Origin: Triops longicaudatus
Taxonomy: Eukaryota; Arthropoda; Branchiopoda; Notostraca; Triopsidae
DNA length: 64,000 bases
Reading direction: 5' to 3'
Assembly (NCBI GenBank): GCA_022885665.1
Contig: JAGQDJ010000073.1
Span: 274,560-338,559, forward strand
Part shown: positions 10,250 to 36,400 of the stretch, in pieces
Position numbering within the stretch: the first letter of the stretch is position 1
How the letters are laid out: every line of letters starts with the position of its first letter
Translations under genes and position numbers: made by a program
The notes under the pieces: generated by a model
Told to the model about the DNA's origin: nothing
What the model saw: only the letters and a program-made list of their open reading frames with translations
Databases searched by the model: none

Positions 10250-13200
10250 TCAGAGTAACGCTCTCAAATGCGTTTTACCTTCTCTTTCTTGAGTTAGAAT
10301 TATAAGAATCCTAATTTTGAACAAAATGAAGCAAAAAAAGTAAGTTTATACAAGTCATAACAATGTAATACACTCTCAAAATGTATTTGCGTTTAAGTTT
10401 GAGCATCAAAGCAAAGCACAGTGGTGCCATCTATTTTCAGATTCAATCAACTTGCTAACTTCACACACAAAGAAATTGTTAACTCACCGGTTTTCCCTCC
10501 TTAACTCTGTTTCTAAGTGTACTTACACACAGTTTTTCGTTCTGCAGAGTCTATTTCGTCACGTTTCAGTTTCACATTCAAAAAATCAGTTTAATCCATG
10601 TAAAAAAAAACATTTCATTGATTGCATACATGTGCACCTTATTCCCACTGGGGAACCATGGGGTTTGTATTACCTTTCAGGCAAGGTGAAATTTGTGTTG
10701 CAAAAATCAGTAGCGAGAGTAAAAATTTAATTCGTTCCCAATTTTTTCTGTCAAGACGTGTATGTGTTGCAGGCCCGGGACAACGGCGAGGTTGGAGCTC
10801 GGTAGAATCGCTTCTTATTCGGCAGTGCAAGTGCCTCAGGGTCATTGCTGGCTTCCATCCGAGGGACTATCCGTTTCCTCCCATAGGTCCCTGGAGTGTT
10901 TTCGGGCTTGGCCGATCAAAGTTGGCCTCTATTTCTTTGCCTTAGCTACCCAAAGCGGTCCCACAGGATCTGTGTCAATTCCGAAACCGTCCTGGGGAAA
11001 ACCCCTTTTGCAAACCTTTCGGTGCTACGATCACCGAAGTAAAAAAAAAGAAGAAAAAAATATAAAGAAAAAACACCGGCTGCGGAGCTGTTGTTGTCGA
11101 AGCTGCAACAACATCTTTAAGCGAATCAATTGCGAAATTTCGTCACTCTTGTGTGCCTAATCCGTTTCAAGATCACTGCCCTTGAAAAAAGAAAGAGAAT
11201 TCGGGAATTTGTAGCACTAAAGTTCGTTTCAGTGAATAAATCATGAATTCGAGCCTAAGGATATTGTTAAACAAGGAAAAAAGCGATTGGGCTTAATTTC
11301 TGGGTAAGCTACCTTGTTTTGCATCTAGTTTACCAGTTCTTTGTATTATTTACGGGAACTTTCTCAAGACTTGAAGCTTGTTGGTTGAGGTCTTTAAAAG
11401 ATGTACCGTGTTGCAAGGCAAGAGACGAAAGTTTTAATAAGAAAAACAACAACTTGTTGAGTTGTTTCAGTTGCTCGCTTATGCGAGTAAAACCCAAGTT
11501 TTCGGAGAGAGGGAAAGTATAACAATGTATCCTATAAAACAGAAGCTGAGACGGATTAACGCAGTCTTTTATTTTAAACATGTCATTTATTTATTCACAA
11601 CACAGCTAATTAAGCTGCGAGCTCTTCACCAGCTAGCAGTATGGTTCCCACATACTCAACTTTATCTTCTCTCTCCCACACATACATTCCCCCACCTGGG
11701 TTTTCATGCTGAAATGATAACACAAACGATCTCAAAGCCAACTTTGGTGGCAGTTTTTGCTATGACGTTGGCTTCGTTCTTGTTTTTTTCTCTTTGTTCG
11801 CTATCATGTAAGTCATTTTGGTGAATATATTCAAGGATCTTTGAAATAACAAAGATTTAAACACAAAAACAGGGTTAGGGAGTGATTGTCAACTTCGGGG
11901 GGCAGAAAACGCATTATGACGCTATAGGACGCCACGTGGTCGTAGCGGTGATGCTACTGTCGATACGGCGTGGAGAGTTTACAATGGAGAAATAAAACAT
12001 TTTTTTGGAGGGGAGAGAATAGTTTTTCATGAAAACAGTGGCTACTAACAGGGCGGTAAATAATGCATGTGTATTATCCGGTGTGGTGTTAACCGCTCCC
12101 CGGGAGCACTTCAACCCTGGCGGAGTGTAGCTCTTTTAGCCCCACTAAAGCTGCCGCTGCTTCAAGTAATAATCGTAATTGTGTCGAGTTTAATTAAAAC
12201 TTGGGACGTAAGGTAGCTCATTTGCCCTTCAACATTGGGAGCGTCTTCATCCTCGAGCGGCCCTCAGTCGCTCTTTCATTGACTCGGGCTCTTTTTTAAA
12301 ACCAACCCTTCTTCCCCGTCCAAATGAAAACTCGTTTGCCTTTAAATGAGCTGCGAGGGGTTGCGTTCTTTCTCTAACCTAGCTCACCCAAAACTTTTAC
12401 TCTACGCCTTTTTGTCTAAAAAAACCTTCTTTTGCCTTCCTGATTTCCTTTGCTAGGCAACATTACTTCAAGTAGTTGAATTTATAGAGTAGTTTCGTAT
12501 CACAGAGCTGCTCCTTTTATAAGCTAAAGCCCGTGGAATTACTTCCGCCCAAGCGATTTCCTTAAGAAAAGTGCCAGTTCATGTTTTTTTGAGAAGGCCA
12601 TCAGATTAGCCCACTGTTCTCCTTCTTGTGGAACTTTAAAGCCTTGTGAGTGGAAGATTCATACCCCAAAAAGGAGCTCAATCATCTATTTTTCACGTAT
12701 TTGCATTGTTAATTTTTTTCCTAAGAAATTTTGACGTTTTAAATTAAAACCGTTCGTTGTTCTTCCCAAACATATGTACACTTGACTAGCGAGGGCTAAC
12801 ATACCTCGACGTGCATGTTTGCACCCAACCTGGGTTAATAAATCTACCCTTGTGTAAGCGCTGCTTAGCGGTCATACGTCAACATGACGCTCCATTCTGT
12901 TTTACCTGACGTTTCCACCGACACGTCAACATTTTACTATTAAAATTTACTTTATATAATAGTTATTGCGCGCTAACCATGGTTAGCTGGTGGAAACGTA
13001 GGTAAACGAAGTGGGCAATTACCCTCAAGTTAACTAAGCTTTCTTGTAGGCGGGGCTTGGAAATACTAGCAGACGGATTTACGGATTCATTCTTTCCCTA
13101 CCATCTAAGGCAGCCTATTGGTATCGATATCGAAATTCTGACTACGCGATATCAATCACAAACCGTTGTTGATGCCGCGCGGAAGCAGAAAGTGAATTAA

Positions 13201-16200
13201 AGCTCGTTTTAACCTCAGAATGGTGGTGTTTTCGCCATTAAAAGCCCCAGGAAGTGTGACCACAACACAGCATTGGGTAATTATAGTACTCTGATGTGTT
13301 CTTTGTTGGACAATTCTCGTTTTAACTCCTTTTTTTGTTAATATTTGCAGGACCAGGACTCGCGGTTTCCGGGAAGGAAAGGTAGCAAATAAACCTTGAA
13401 TTCTATCCCCCTTAGAATAACGTTGTGCTAACCAAGTGTCACCACGTTGGTTGACAAGCTAATCTCCGGTGTTGGTTATCCAAGTCCTCAGCAATGTGTG
13501 CGTGTCACTTACTTTGGCTTGCAACTTCACGTAAAAGGAATTTTAGGGGGGGGGTTAAGGTGGTCAGAAGCGTTACATTATCGAGTCCTTCACTTGTCAC
13601 TTAGGCTTGCTTGATTCCAATCCGTGGGAGACAAGCGCAATTTTCAGTCTCATTCACACTTTTCTTCATTTACAGTCTTTTTTTTTTTCCGTTTTTCTTC
13701 TTTGTTGTTTCGGTCTATGGAAGCAGAATGGAGGAAAACAAGAGCACGAGAATCAAGGAAAAAAGGCAGAAATTGAATCTCGGGTGGTAATAGCTAGGAC
13801 CACTGGCACTCCGACTCTGAGATTGGTTTGGCATGCCAAACGAAGCAGTACGATTCCGCAAGGGGGAGCTCACTTCCGGTTTCCGGGCAGAACGCTCACT
13901 GTTATCTGTAGCAATTAAAAGAAAACAGTCGTTATGAATAGACCATTAATATTCAATTTGGGGCAGGTCAGCACATACATTCGTCAGCAGATTTTTTATG
14001 GGTGAAGAAGTGATCGTAAATCTTGGGTCTGAGTCCTAATTGCGGTGGATTCGAACAGTTTCCGAGAAATCAAGAATCAGTTCTGGGATTTATTGCGTCT
14101 TTTTTTTTACGTGACATAGATTTCAACCGTAAAAATAGTGTGGGGATTTTTCAGATTTGGTTAAATTATTTTCGTTTCATGGAATAGAGTGTATTTCAGG
14201 ATATTATTCACTGTAGCCTTTCTTGTGAAACTACTGCCAAGGCCGAAACGGTGGAGCCAAAATCTTTTACAAAAGACTATTTAGCTATTAATGTATCGCT
14301 CCGAAGTTCCAAAAACCTGAAATAATCTCGTAAAAGAAAAGTTAGCGTAAGATCTTGAGACCTTGAGATCTTGAGATCTAGCGTAAGTTGTGTAACCGAA
14401 GCAGTTGTGTTCTAGATCACAAGCACACAATTGTGAACTCAACGTATCTCAACTTCTAACAATCAAAATCAACAACACTAAACATTTGCATATTATTTGT
14501 TTCAGTATACTTAATTCTTTAGTGATTCTGGGTTTTTGGAAGGTTTGGAGATTCGATTTTGGTGTTTTGTTTTAAAAAAGCTTTTTCAGGTTAAAAAGGA
14601 AAATTAAAGTAGATTTTTTCTCTGCTAATCACGGAAAATGGTCTTCCATATTGCCATGATTGGACATGCTTGCCTTGTAGCAGTTTATGCGCCACCTATG
14701 TGTCTTAAACTAGCATGAGGAAGGGTAAATAGTGTGTGAAAACCTACTGCAACGCGCAATAATGTTAGTCGAAATTCTCTAGTAGTGTCATTTTACATAT
14801 TTACAAGCTTATTGTGGCTTGAACAAACACCCATTGCTTAAGTGAAACACGAATGACAGCTTCACACAATGCTGGGTGAAATTCAGTACCGAACAGTGAG
14901 TGTCAAAACCAACTGTACTCTACTATTTCAGAGAACATTAGACACTACACTGTTTTCTGAAATAGTAAAACGACTTTTTGGAGAGTTAATAATGAAACTT
15001 ACCTTAACAAGTTTCCTAAATCTCCGTAAGAAATTTTTTTTTCGTAATATTATGCTAGTATTGTATTTCTAGCAATAAAGATCCTTATTAAATAATAAAT
15101 AATAATAAATAAAGATCATTATGAGTACGAAAGTATTAAGGTAATTATAGTGCACTAAGTTCGTTAAACTGCGTAATGAGAATCGTGAAGTTATCTTGCG
15201 ATCGCTGTCGCCTTAGTGGGTCTAATTTGCAATTGCGAGATTTGTGCTGATGTGTCTATCGTTGTGGACGTATGTAAGTGGAAAATGAAGCTAAGGGTGA
15301 GTTTGAGGGTTAAAGCGAGAAGAGTTGAGTGGAAAAGACCAACAGTTGACGCGGTAATGGTAAACTTGATGAGGTTTCCACTGTTCTGCGTCGCTTTAAT
15401 CGTTATTGGAAACCTTACACATTAGCTTCTTCACTTGGCACCACGTCACATACGTTCCCTTCACCCACCCGGTGGGGGTGTCTACCTCAAAGTACACACA
15501 ACCCACTCCCCACAGATGCTTTTCCATCCACCTTACCAAACTCCTTTTGACATCCCTTGGAATTCCAATCTAAGAGTCACCTTATACAAGACATGATGAA
15601 TCTCTTTGACTCTCTAAATCTCATTAACGCACTAAAAAGAACTCCTGTCAAAACTTGAGTCTCCCCGTCCCTTGCCAAGTGTTTCCACCGAGGTAAAGCA
15701 ACTCGAGCAATGAAAGTACGGTATGAGCTCTTTTACTATGCATGAAACCCGAAAGCCATATTTTGGCAATTTTTAAAAAATTCAATTTTGAAGAAAAAAT
15801 GCTGTAAGCTCAGGTGCGATTGCAATTCCACGTGTAGTCACCAAGAAAAAATTAAAATAAAAGGGGTAAAAAAATGGAGAACTAAAAATTGGAGACAAAT
15901 GGGTAAGGAAAGGGTTAGAAAAGTGACACAGATGTTTCTCATGACCATTTCCCGTAACTGAAGCGTTCGCTCTTCCGCCAGTTGGTCTCTCGTTTGTTCA
16001 TGCATAAGCTTTGAGGGGTTGGGCGGTCTAATTATTCCCGTCGGGGACGTTTTGCTTTCTCGTCGTCTTCTGTATGGTTAATTATGTAGCGAAACTTGCT
16101 CATCTCACAGGTGCGTTAACTATTATTTCAACCAAGTTATAACGTACTGGAGACTAGTGCAGTACATTACCGAAAACTGGCAAACGTTTCACATACGGAG

Positions 16201-17221
16201 TTTTGAAAACATGAAGATATATACCTGGAATCGTGGCACGGGAAAGCTTATCCGCTTCGCTTCGTTGATGCTGACCGTCTTCTATCAAAGCTCGCTCTGT
16301 TTTAAAAACAAGAAACATAAATACGCACAAATTGGTGATTCATTACAGAAAATTTTGAAATAACGCCAGAGAAAAGTATATGAAAGTCATTTTGGTAATT
16401 AAATTTAAATATATCGTATAACTCTTAGTTTTGTCAACATGTCAGCAGGGAAGATTACTTAACACGTTGGGAAGTTGAGAAAAGCGAATTCATATTTTTA
16501 GAGCTAGCAAAGATTTTTTTTAGGAATTTCCGGTGCGGAAAATCGAGGGAGAATTAATTTTTCGCATTACGTGAGTTGTGAGAAATTCTCGCAGTCTCTG
16601 TTAGTTATCTTTGCTAACGAAGAAAAAATGGTTAAATTTGTTGACAAAATAGGGAGTTTCCATAATCGGTTTTGGAGATCTTAAAACTGGACATATAGTG
16701 TCAGTTCAGTGAATTTTTCAAGGTTTTTAAGTTGCATTTGTAGGAAACAAGAAGTGGACTTTTTCAAGAACAACTGATAGTATTTTTCCGTTTTGTACCA
16801 ATTTTTCCATAATTTTTCGTAGCTTATAAGTTTTTTTTACGTCTATAAAAATTAGAGGAAATGTCAGGAATATTTTGTGTAATTTAAAAAAATCTAACAT
16901 TCTTGAGTTATCACTTGAGTAGTGTTTTCTTTCATATATTAATAGAATTTTTAATGAGCATGATGTGCAATATTATAGTGCGTTAAAATGGTAATGTTTT
17001 CCTTGTTGAATGTATTTTTTATTTCCTTAACATGACCCAGTTTGTTAGCGAAATTTACTAGCATTCGTAAGATTTAAGAAACTTGGAGAGTTAGACGGGA
17101 TTTTGTGGTCAAATATTGACAGAATAATTTGGTTGGGGGGCTGATTTTGGGGTAATTCTTGGCGGCAGGGTGGGTTGGGTTATATGGGTGTGGTTTGAAT
17201 GTTAAGATAATCGTTTCTTAC
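10250..17221. other. Long stretch with no confirmed gene
   Basis: Nothing here matches a family I know. A single splice-bordered open block on the plus strand (10773-11038) is discussed under findings. The DIP-like gene to the right needs at least one more 3' exon, which should lie in this stretch, but I could not identify it confidently. Pyrimidine-rich and AT-rich tracts dominate. Confidence 0.5.
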
Positions 17222-28887
<11,666 letters not shown>

Positions 28888-31039
28888 AGTGCTGCTGTAG
28901 CGTTTGGGATTCATGATTATCCTTTTTTTTCCGTTTCTTGGGTCCTTTTCGAAACAAGTTCCACGGTAGCACACCTGCTGAAGCAATGTATGCCTGCGTC
29001 AGAAATTGGTCAATTACCTGTTTCACGCACACACCCTCTTTTGCTTTTACTCTGCCAAAAAAGGGCTTCTTTCACCTTTTTTTAGAGCCTTTTGTGCTCT
29101 GATTGCATTTGCTTACACAATTCCGAAATTCACCCAAAACTTTTTATGCAAAGTTATAGTACCCGTACAGGGATCCAAATCCAAAGGGTTGTTATTTTTC
29201 GAGTTTTAAGTGCAAAGTTGCGCACTTTAGGGATTTGAAAACCCTAAGAACAAGCCGTTCTGATTAACGCGCAATGTTGATTGCTGAGAGTGGCTCGCAC
29301 CAATGAATCTTTTGTTCCGGCTACCAAGTTGAGACAAAAGATGACAAGTGACACATTTTTTGCACCCGTAAGAGGGTGAAATCCTCCTATGGGAGTAAAA
29401 GGTTCTGGCGATGGCAGTAATAGTATCTGTTCTCATGTAAAGCTCTTGGTCGCGAACATTCTTTACGAAGCAACTTGTGCCCTTGTGTGTCCCCGCTTTG
29501 ATGTACAAAGCTGCAGCACTCCAGATTTCCACGTGGTTGCTGCTACAGCCAATCCCGACCCGCCCGCCGCTTTTGCCAGCAGGTACCGGCCAAACTTTTC
29601 TAATCGGCTTGGTCGACTAACCACTCGGAACAGATCTTTGATGGTCGTCGTCATTAACTTATCGGATCCTTTTCAGGGTGCGGTGCTCCAAAAATGCTTT
29701 ACAATTCCGTGTGTCAGGCTGGTCACGTTGTTAAATATGGAGTGAAGCTCCCTTTTTAGGGGAAATATTTATTTTGTTCGAAATCAGGAGCTTCTTCATT
29801 GTTATTTATTTGTATTTAAGATCGAGGATTTTTTATTTTTTATTATTTTTTTATTTTTTTTTTAGTGTTTGATTTTTTAAAGAATTTTCTGACGGGTCAC
29901 TTTAAGAATTCAGTGATGTATCCATTGAAAATTGGCACAGGAGTGGTAGTGACACTGGTAGTAGTTAAGAGACACATGCACGAAGAAGCACAGAAAGTGT
30001 GTCCTGTGTGTTGCTCGCTATGGGAGCACTAGATCACTGGCAACTGAGCCGAGAAAGGGGATGAAGAAGGATCTTTGCTCTCCATGCTGGGATGCTGTGC
30101 TGGAATTGCGTTGGAGATGATGACACATGCGCAGTAAACCGTTAAAAGGGATTTCTGCTGCATAGAAATGACAGCAGGGGGATAATAGTAAAGTCGTTTT
30201 TTTTTCCGAGGGAGTGAATTTTAAGATAGTAGGAAATGTCGTCCTTTTTTTCACCCTTTGCGTAGAGAGCTTTGGAAATGTAGAGAGCAAAAAATGAGCT
30301 TTTGCATGTTTTAGATACGGTAGCACTTCGAACGATTACTTGCAGTAATTTCCGTGTAATCTTTTCCATTTAATTTTTATTATTTATTGTATTAAATATT
30401 TCGTTCTTTGACATTTAATCGTTGTAATGCAGCTAATTTTTGGTTCAAAAGTGAAGTTGAATAGCGTGAAATTATAACAGGGAATTATAATAGGGAAATT
30501 ATAATAGGAAAATGAAATAATTTTCAGTGTAAGAACATTTTGTGAGAAACGAGGAAAATACATGTTTGTAGGCTTTGGAGTTAAGGGCTGGTAGTACTGT
30601 TACAGGTGGCGCTCCGTGCGGTAGTGTCATGAAAAAGTTTCATGTGCAGACATGCTGGTCCCCATGTTAAGAAATTATAAAGCAAGAGAATACGTGACAG
30701 TCCACACTCACGCTGTATATAAAACATTTTTCTCGTAGTTCACTCATAAGTAAATCATTTGTGAAAAATAATCATGTATTTCTCGCTTTAATACCATTTT
30801 TGCCTGCATTCCGTTAGCGTCTTTGACTTGGGACCGTTAGTGCTGTTACAGGTGGCGCTCTCCATTGGTTAAAAAGCGAATTGAAATCGACGCACACTGA
30901 AACTTTTGACTGACAATTAAATGCTAGAAAATTATAGAGAAACTGAAAATGAGGGCCTCGTTTTTCCAGAAATACACTGCGTTGATCAGCCTTCGTGTAA
31001 CTTAAGTCAAAAAGCAGTTTTCAGCCTTTTGCTTTCGCG

Positions 31040-31125
31040 CAAATTCGATGTTCATAATTACCCGTCAAACTCCGACCCTTTTCCTGTGTTATGGCTTACG
31101 GCGTTTCTGAGACTGGTGAAGTGAG
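31040..31125. repeat. Solo diverged copy of the 52.9-53.7 kb repeat unit
   Basis: AAATTCGATGTTCATAATTA then CGTCAAACTCCGACCCTTTTCC and TGTTATGGCTTACGGC aligns collinearly with the tandem unit at 52920-53700, in the same orientation. Confidence 0.75.
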
Positions 31126-33354
31126 CGCGTCTTGGTCAGGCACGAAGAAAAAACGCATGGAAAGGGGGTAAAAAAATTAAAAAAATAAAGTTGAAGTATT
31201 TCGAGCGCACAAGACTAAAGCAATAGCTTAAACTGTAGGAAATGCAACCAAATGCGAGTATAAAAAGAAAAATAGTGTTAAGGCTTAAGTACCTCCATTT
31301 TGCCGGTCTCTTTTCACTCATATTTTTCCCCAAAAATAAGTTGGATCATTCTCCGTAAAGAAAAGGGTCAAGCATATTCATCTGATCAATGTTAACAACA
31401 ACAAAAAAAAATAATTTTTCTGAAAAACTTTCATTTTAAAAATTTTTCGAGGAATTTATTATCGACTCGTGCACAGTAGTGTCGTTAAATCGAATCTTTA
31501 AAAGCATGTTATTTGCTAAAATCTTATGTAAGTGCATAAAAACGCTTGGTATAACAAACTGCACCTATAACGAACTACTAACCACCTTGCCAAAGCCATT
31601 TATTTAAAACGCCTTTGTAAGCCCGTTGAAAGTGGCGCTCTCTTGAGGAGAAAAATTAAAGCAAATCCATTTTTCACTTATTTACATTCCAGTCTCCGAA
31701 AGATAGTTACGTTTGAGCTGAGTTTCGAATTTACATAGGTTTTATTTCCTGTTTAAGCCTTAGTGTATAGCAAATGGAAACTCAGTTCATTGAAAAAGAC
31801 AATTGACTCTTTTTTTTTACCCCTGGTGGCAGAAAAGCAGGAATGGGTAAGGATCTAAAGCACTGTATCGCGAAACTCTTGAGCGTCCTTTACTATTTTT
31901 GAAGAAGTAAAACCAGTTAAGGACGATTTCTGGGGGCCGGAAACCCCGGAGCCGAGGTCTATATCCCCGGGTTCCAGGACGAGTAAGAGTAAAAAGGATG
32001 AGCAAGAGAAGGAAAAGCTAGATTTATAGAGCTTTACGTGGAAGCCTATCGAGATCTCGGTGCTATTGTTCTCTAAAGTGGACCACGAGGTTTTCCTGCG
32101 TCTTGGAATGCTTAGCCTGTTTTATGATGAAAGCCCAGCCTTTTCTTTACGCGCTTGCCTCCAACAACTCCCTAAATCGTCCCCTAAGACCCCTTACCCC
32201 TCCATCCCTTAACCTTTCACCCTATCGCCCCCATACCCACCCTCATCAAAACTGCCACACTTTTCTCCCTTACTAGTTTATTACCTTCAGTTTTGACCTA
32301 TTTTGTATTCTAAAACGCCTATTCAGAATAAAAGGTCACGTGATTCACTCATTTCTTTCGACACCTCGCTAAAGGGTCATACTTCACCCTCACAACGCAG
32401 CTGACACTAAATCTCGTGAACTTAATTAGTACTTGGTTATTAGATCGCTTTTAGCACTCGAATAAATTCCTGCCTAGGTTAAGAGTCCGTCAGAAAATAT
32501 TTTCGCGGCTTTTTTAGCCGTGTAGGCTATTAATGTTTCGGAAGAAATAAGAAAGTAATAACACTAAATTTCCGACCTGGGTGCTTTGTGATGATTCATA
32601 AGTGTGTGAAGGACGAAGAAATGCTGCCCTGGGGCGAAGAAATCGTGAATAGTTGTTCATTTTTCTAGAATTAAACTAAGTTTACTGTGAAATTAGCTAC
32701 AAGATTTTTTCCGATTTTTTTTTTTTTTTTGCTTTGAAAGATGGCCAGGAGCTTTTAGTTTTAATAGCGTGTTGGAACAATCTCTATAAAACTATGTTAA
32801 CACAGAAATAGTCAGATATACGCAGTAATTCATTGTTAAATAAGTTACCATTGCTTAGCGGTAATGTCGCTAGTAATTTTGCAACTACTAAGGCATAACT
32901 TACTGGATTTTGGCCTTATGTAAAGTTTTTTCACTGTTGAAGTTCATTAGTTTTGGTACATGTTGCTCAAAGACACAGTAACGTGTACTTAAATGTGTTA
33001 GATATTTAGTCTTCGTATTAATATAACTTCAGTAAAAGAAAATCGAACTATAGAAGTGGTAAATAAATTGTGGGACTATTCCTCGAATAATGGCGTTAAG
33101 AAAAGTACCAGAATTTACTAGACAGTCTGTATTTCTATTTTTGATATAAAAGCCAGTAGTTTCTGAGACATTGTATCACCACATTACTGTCTCTTTGATT
33201 GTATTAGACATTTAGCCTTCGTATCAATCTAATATCAGTTTGAAAAAATCCGAAAAATTAACATGGCCAATAAATTCCGGCACCGTTTCGCGAAATAAGG
33301 CATTAGAAAAAATATCGTAATTTATTGGACGTTCTGGTATTTTTAATTATTGAT

Positions 33355-33470
33355 GTATTTTTTATTTATTTATTTATTATTTTTTTTATTTATTATTTAT
33401 TTATTTATTTATTATCTATTTATTTACTTTTTTATTTATTTATTTATTATTTATTTTTTTTGCTGTATTT
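33355..33470. repeat. (TTTA)n-type simple repeat
   Basis: TTTA and TTATT units with interruptions run for about 115 bp. Confidence 0.9.
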
Positions 33471-36400
33471 ACTGCAAAAATAAGAAGTACTTTCTGGGTG
33501 ATTTTGTAATCATATTTCGTGAATATTCCGGACCGGAAGGGGAAACTTTCTATGTAGGGTGGAGGGTGCGACACTCGTACGGAAGGAATAGTCAAGCGCC
33601 GTTCTAGTACGTAACGAACGCCGTGCAGCAATAGAAATTTGGGGAGTCTGGATGATCGGTGTGCTTTATTCCATTAGCGAAACGGTGATGCATTCGGAAA
33701 TGACTTGACGTCCTCTGGCGGAAGATTTGGGCACAGGGGGTGTTTCTGGATAAAAGGTGCGCGTATTAGTGTGTACTCTGTACGTGGGTTTGTTCTTGCT
33801 TGACGTTGCCACTCTTCTGCTATTTCTTCTTTCCCCGGTTTCTCGTGGCATTTGTGGGGGCCACGCTTGTAATACTAACTGGCCATTCGTACCCCGAGTA
33901 CTGTGTACAAGTTAGAATGCAGGACTGGGAATGATATTATGACCTTATTTCTGTTACTGGCCGGTAAACAAGCGCCCGAGCTCCCGTGACAGAGCAAATA
34001 AGCAAAGACTTAATTACTTTTCGGGGAGTGCGGAGCACAGAAGTTAGGTTGCGGACTTGGCCCGCAAGCTTTTACTGTTTAATTAATTTCTTTGCTGTCC
34101 AAATACACTGGACTAGTGTTTTATTCATGCGGCAAGGTTTGAGAGAAAAAAAGGGAGGATAGCTATTGGCACATAGAGATGGCGTCAATGAGTAGGCGAA
34201 ATTGCAACACTTTGTGCGCAAAACCTAATTCCAATGAGAAAACTTTTCTATTGTAGTGAATCTTCTTAAAGCCGGGAGGTTTGAAGCAAGGAACGTTGAA
34301 TTTGAAATAGTTACGGATATGCATGCAAGTGGGTTGCGACAGTACATACTAATGGCACGCAACTTTTCGCTGAAAATAGAAGCAAAGTATTTAAGCCTTA
34401 CTATCTGTATAGATATTTCAAATCAATTCGAAAGGAAGAATTTTTTTGTAAGTCTTCTAAGTTATTATTGCATGGCCTTTCGTCATGAATCTTCCAGAAT
34501 GTTTTATCCCGTCTATAGGAAAATTCTTTGTTGCCAATAATGAAATTCTCCCCCTTCGCTCCGTTAAGCCTTTTTTACTCACTCCCATTTTGGCACGGGA
34601 TTAAGACAGACGGCAAAACTTTGGTTCAAATTTAATTGTTACCTGAGTTTTCCCGACATAGTGATTCAGTACAACTTAAGCAACCTAAATTGAAGACTTG
34701 TGACTGTTAACTCTAAATACATCGAATAACGGAGTGTAGTCTAGAAGATCATCTTCTTGGTCCAAATTCCCTTAAGGACCAATAGAGTTTCAAGTATTCT
34801 ACAGATGAGTATTACAAAGGAAGAATATGGCCAGTTTGTAGCCATAAAGTGTTATAAATCATGTAATTTCTTGAGTCAAAAATTATTTGCTAGTCTAAAA
34901 ATTTCTGGTAACAATACAGAACTTACAGCAATTTAAAATGCATGGCTTAGAAAGGTTCATCTGTTATACCAGTTTTCAGGGTCAACAAAATACGATCCAT
35001 AAATTTCGAAAAAAAAAATAAGCTGATACATATTCTTTTTGAAGGACGAAAAATATTTGCATTCAAAATTCAGAAAGGAATTCTGCCAGAAATAAAGTGG
35101 AAATTTCGTTACAAAAACCTCTTTTTGTATCGTTCTCAAAGAAATCGAAAAGTATATGCAGTTCTTAAAAATTATTTATGGAATTTTGTAAAAAATTTTA
35201 AAATAGTTCTCCCGAATATATACAGCCAAACTTTACTGTCAGAGATTTTCAAAGATTTCTGAGATTTTCATTGATATTTCTTTAGTGAGTCTTGCACAAG
35301 TGTCCCGCTAGAGGCGCTGTATACGACGGAGCTCGTCATAGGGAGTCTGACAAATTTCCCTTTTCCTATTCGTGTATCCTATTCCCTGTAATGTATGTAT
35401 TCATGTTCATGTTCTTAATTTAACTGAAAAGACAGTCGTCAATTCTTCAAACGCAAAAAAACGTGTTCCCCGTCCCAAATTTATGTGTAAGCGCGACCTT
35501 CCATGTCTCTCCAAATGTTCCGCAGTTATAAAAGTTACTTTCAGGTCATTTCCATCTAAGGTGTGACGTAAGGCAAAAATACGCATACCAGGACGACTTG
35601 CACCGTTTAAAGGTCTGTTCCTCCGCTTTAAAAGTCACGTTGAAACTCGAAGGGAGCCAAGAGTTACATACTTAAGTTGCTGGCTGGTAACTTGTGCCAA
35701 AAAGTGTCTTTTTATATGAAAGTAAACTTATCTGCACCGAGCCAGCAATCCCACGAGTGTGAAACTCCTGCTATCACCTTCACATGGTACGTCTTTGTTT
35801 CATAGGACTTGAGAGATGAAAAATCTTTTTTTTTTGAATCATCACTAAAAAGAAAAAGCTGCATGGAGTAGACAAGTTTGAGTACGAAAACTTGTAGAAC
35901 GATTTCTATGTTTTTTACAAGTTCTTTCGGTCCAGGGAGGTGGCGAGCAACCCGAGCGAAAAAACGCGGTCGACATGGATTTTTGGGTACTTTATTATTG
36001 GGCCAAGTTTCCATTCTAAGCTCGTTGGCTCGCTGATATAACCGTACAATGCTGTACTACAACCCCCAAGTCAACAGCTGGCGAGGTTACGGAAACAGAA
36101 CACGTTCTGATTCAAGCGGCCCACTGATGGGATTTGCCTCGCCAGCCATAACACAATTGTTGAGCGTCAGTATAGTGTTTCGGCCACCAGTCCCCCATAT
36201 ATACAACACTACCTAACAACAGCACCGCCCTTTCATCCACGCCCACCACCATATGAGCTCAAAAGCCACAATTTAGGAATTTTTTTTATTGCGGTACGTA
36301 ATAGTGACGTTTTAAGGGCAGAAATGTACTGGAAAGCTTAGAATGTAATCAATTGTTACTGCAAGCCTATCAGAAGCATATTTATGTGCGTTTTTCTGTG

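Noticed and set aside
8381..10257. 8-bp target duplication for the outer hAT element
   Set aside because: Immediate flanks tgttttac and tcagagta do not match; a look-alike gttttac at about 10276 is too far from the right terminus to accept.
13607..13918. 103-codon plus-strand frame
   Set aside because: Composition driven by a T-rich tract; no recognisable domain and no splice support.
29389..29745. 118-codon plus-strand frame upstream of the DIP gene
   Set aside because: Low-quality translation, competing frames on the minus strand, and a position that fits a promoter or 5' UTR better.
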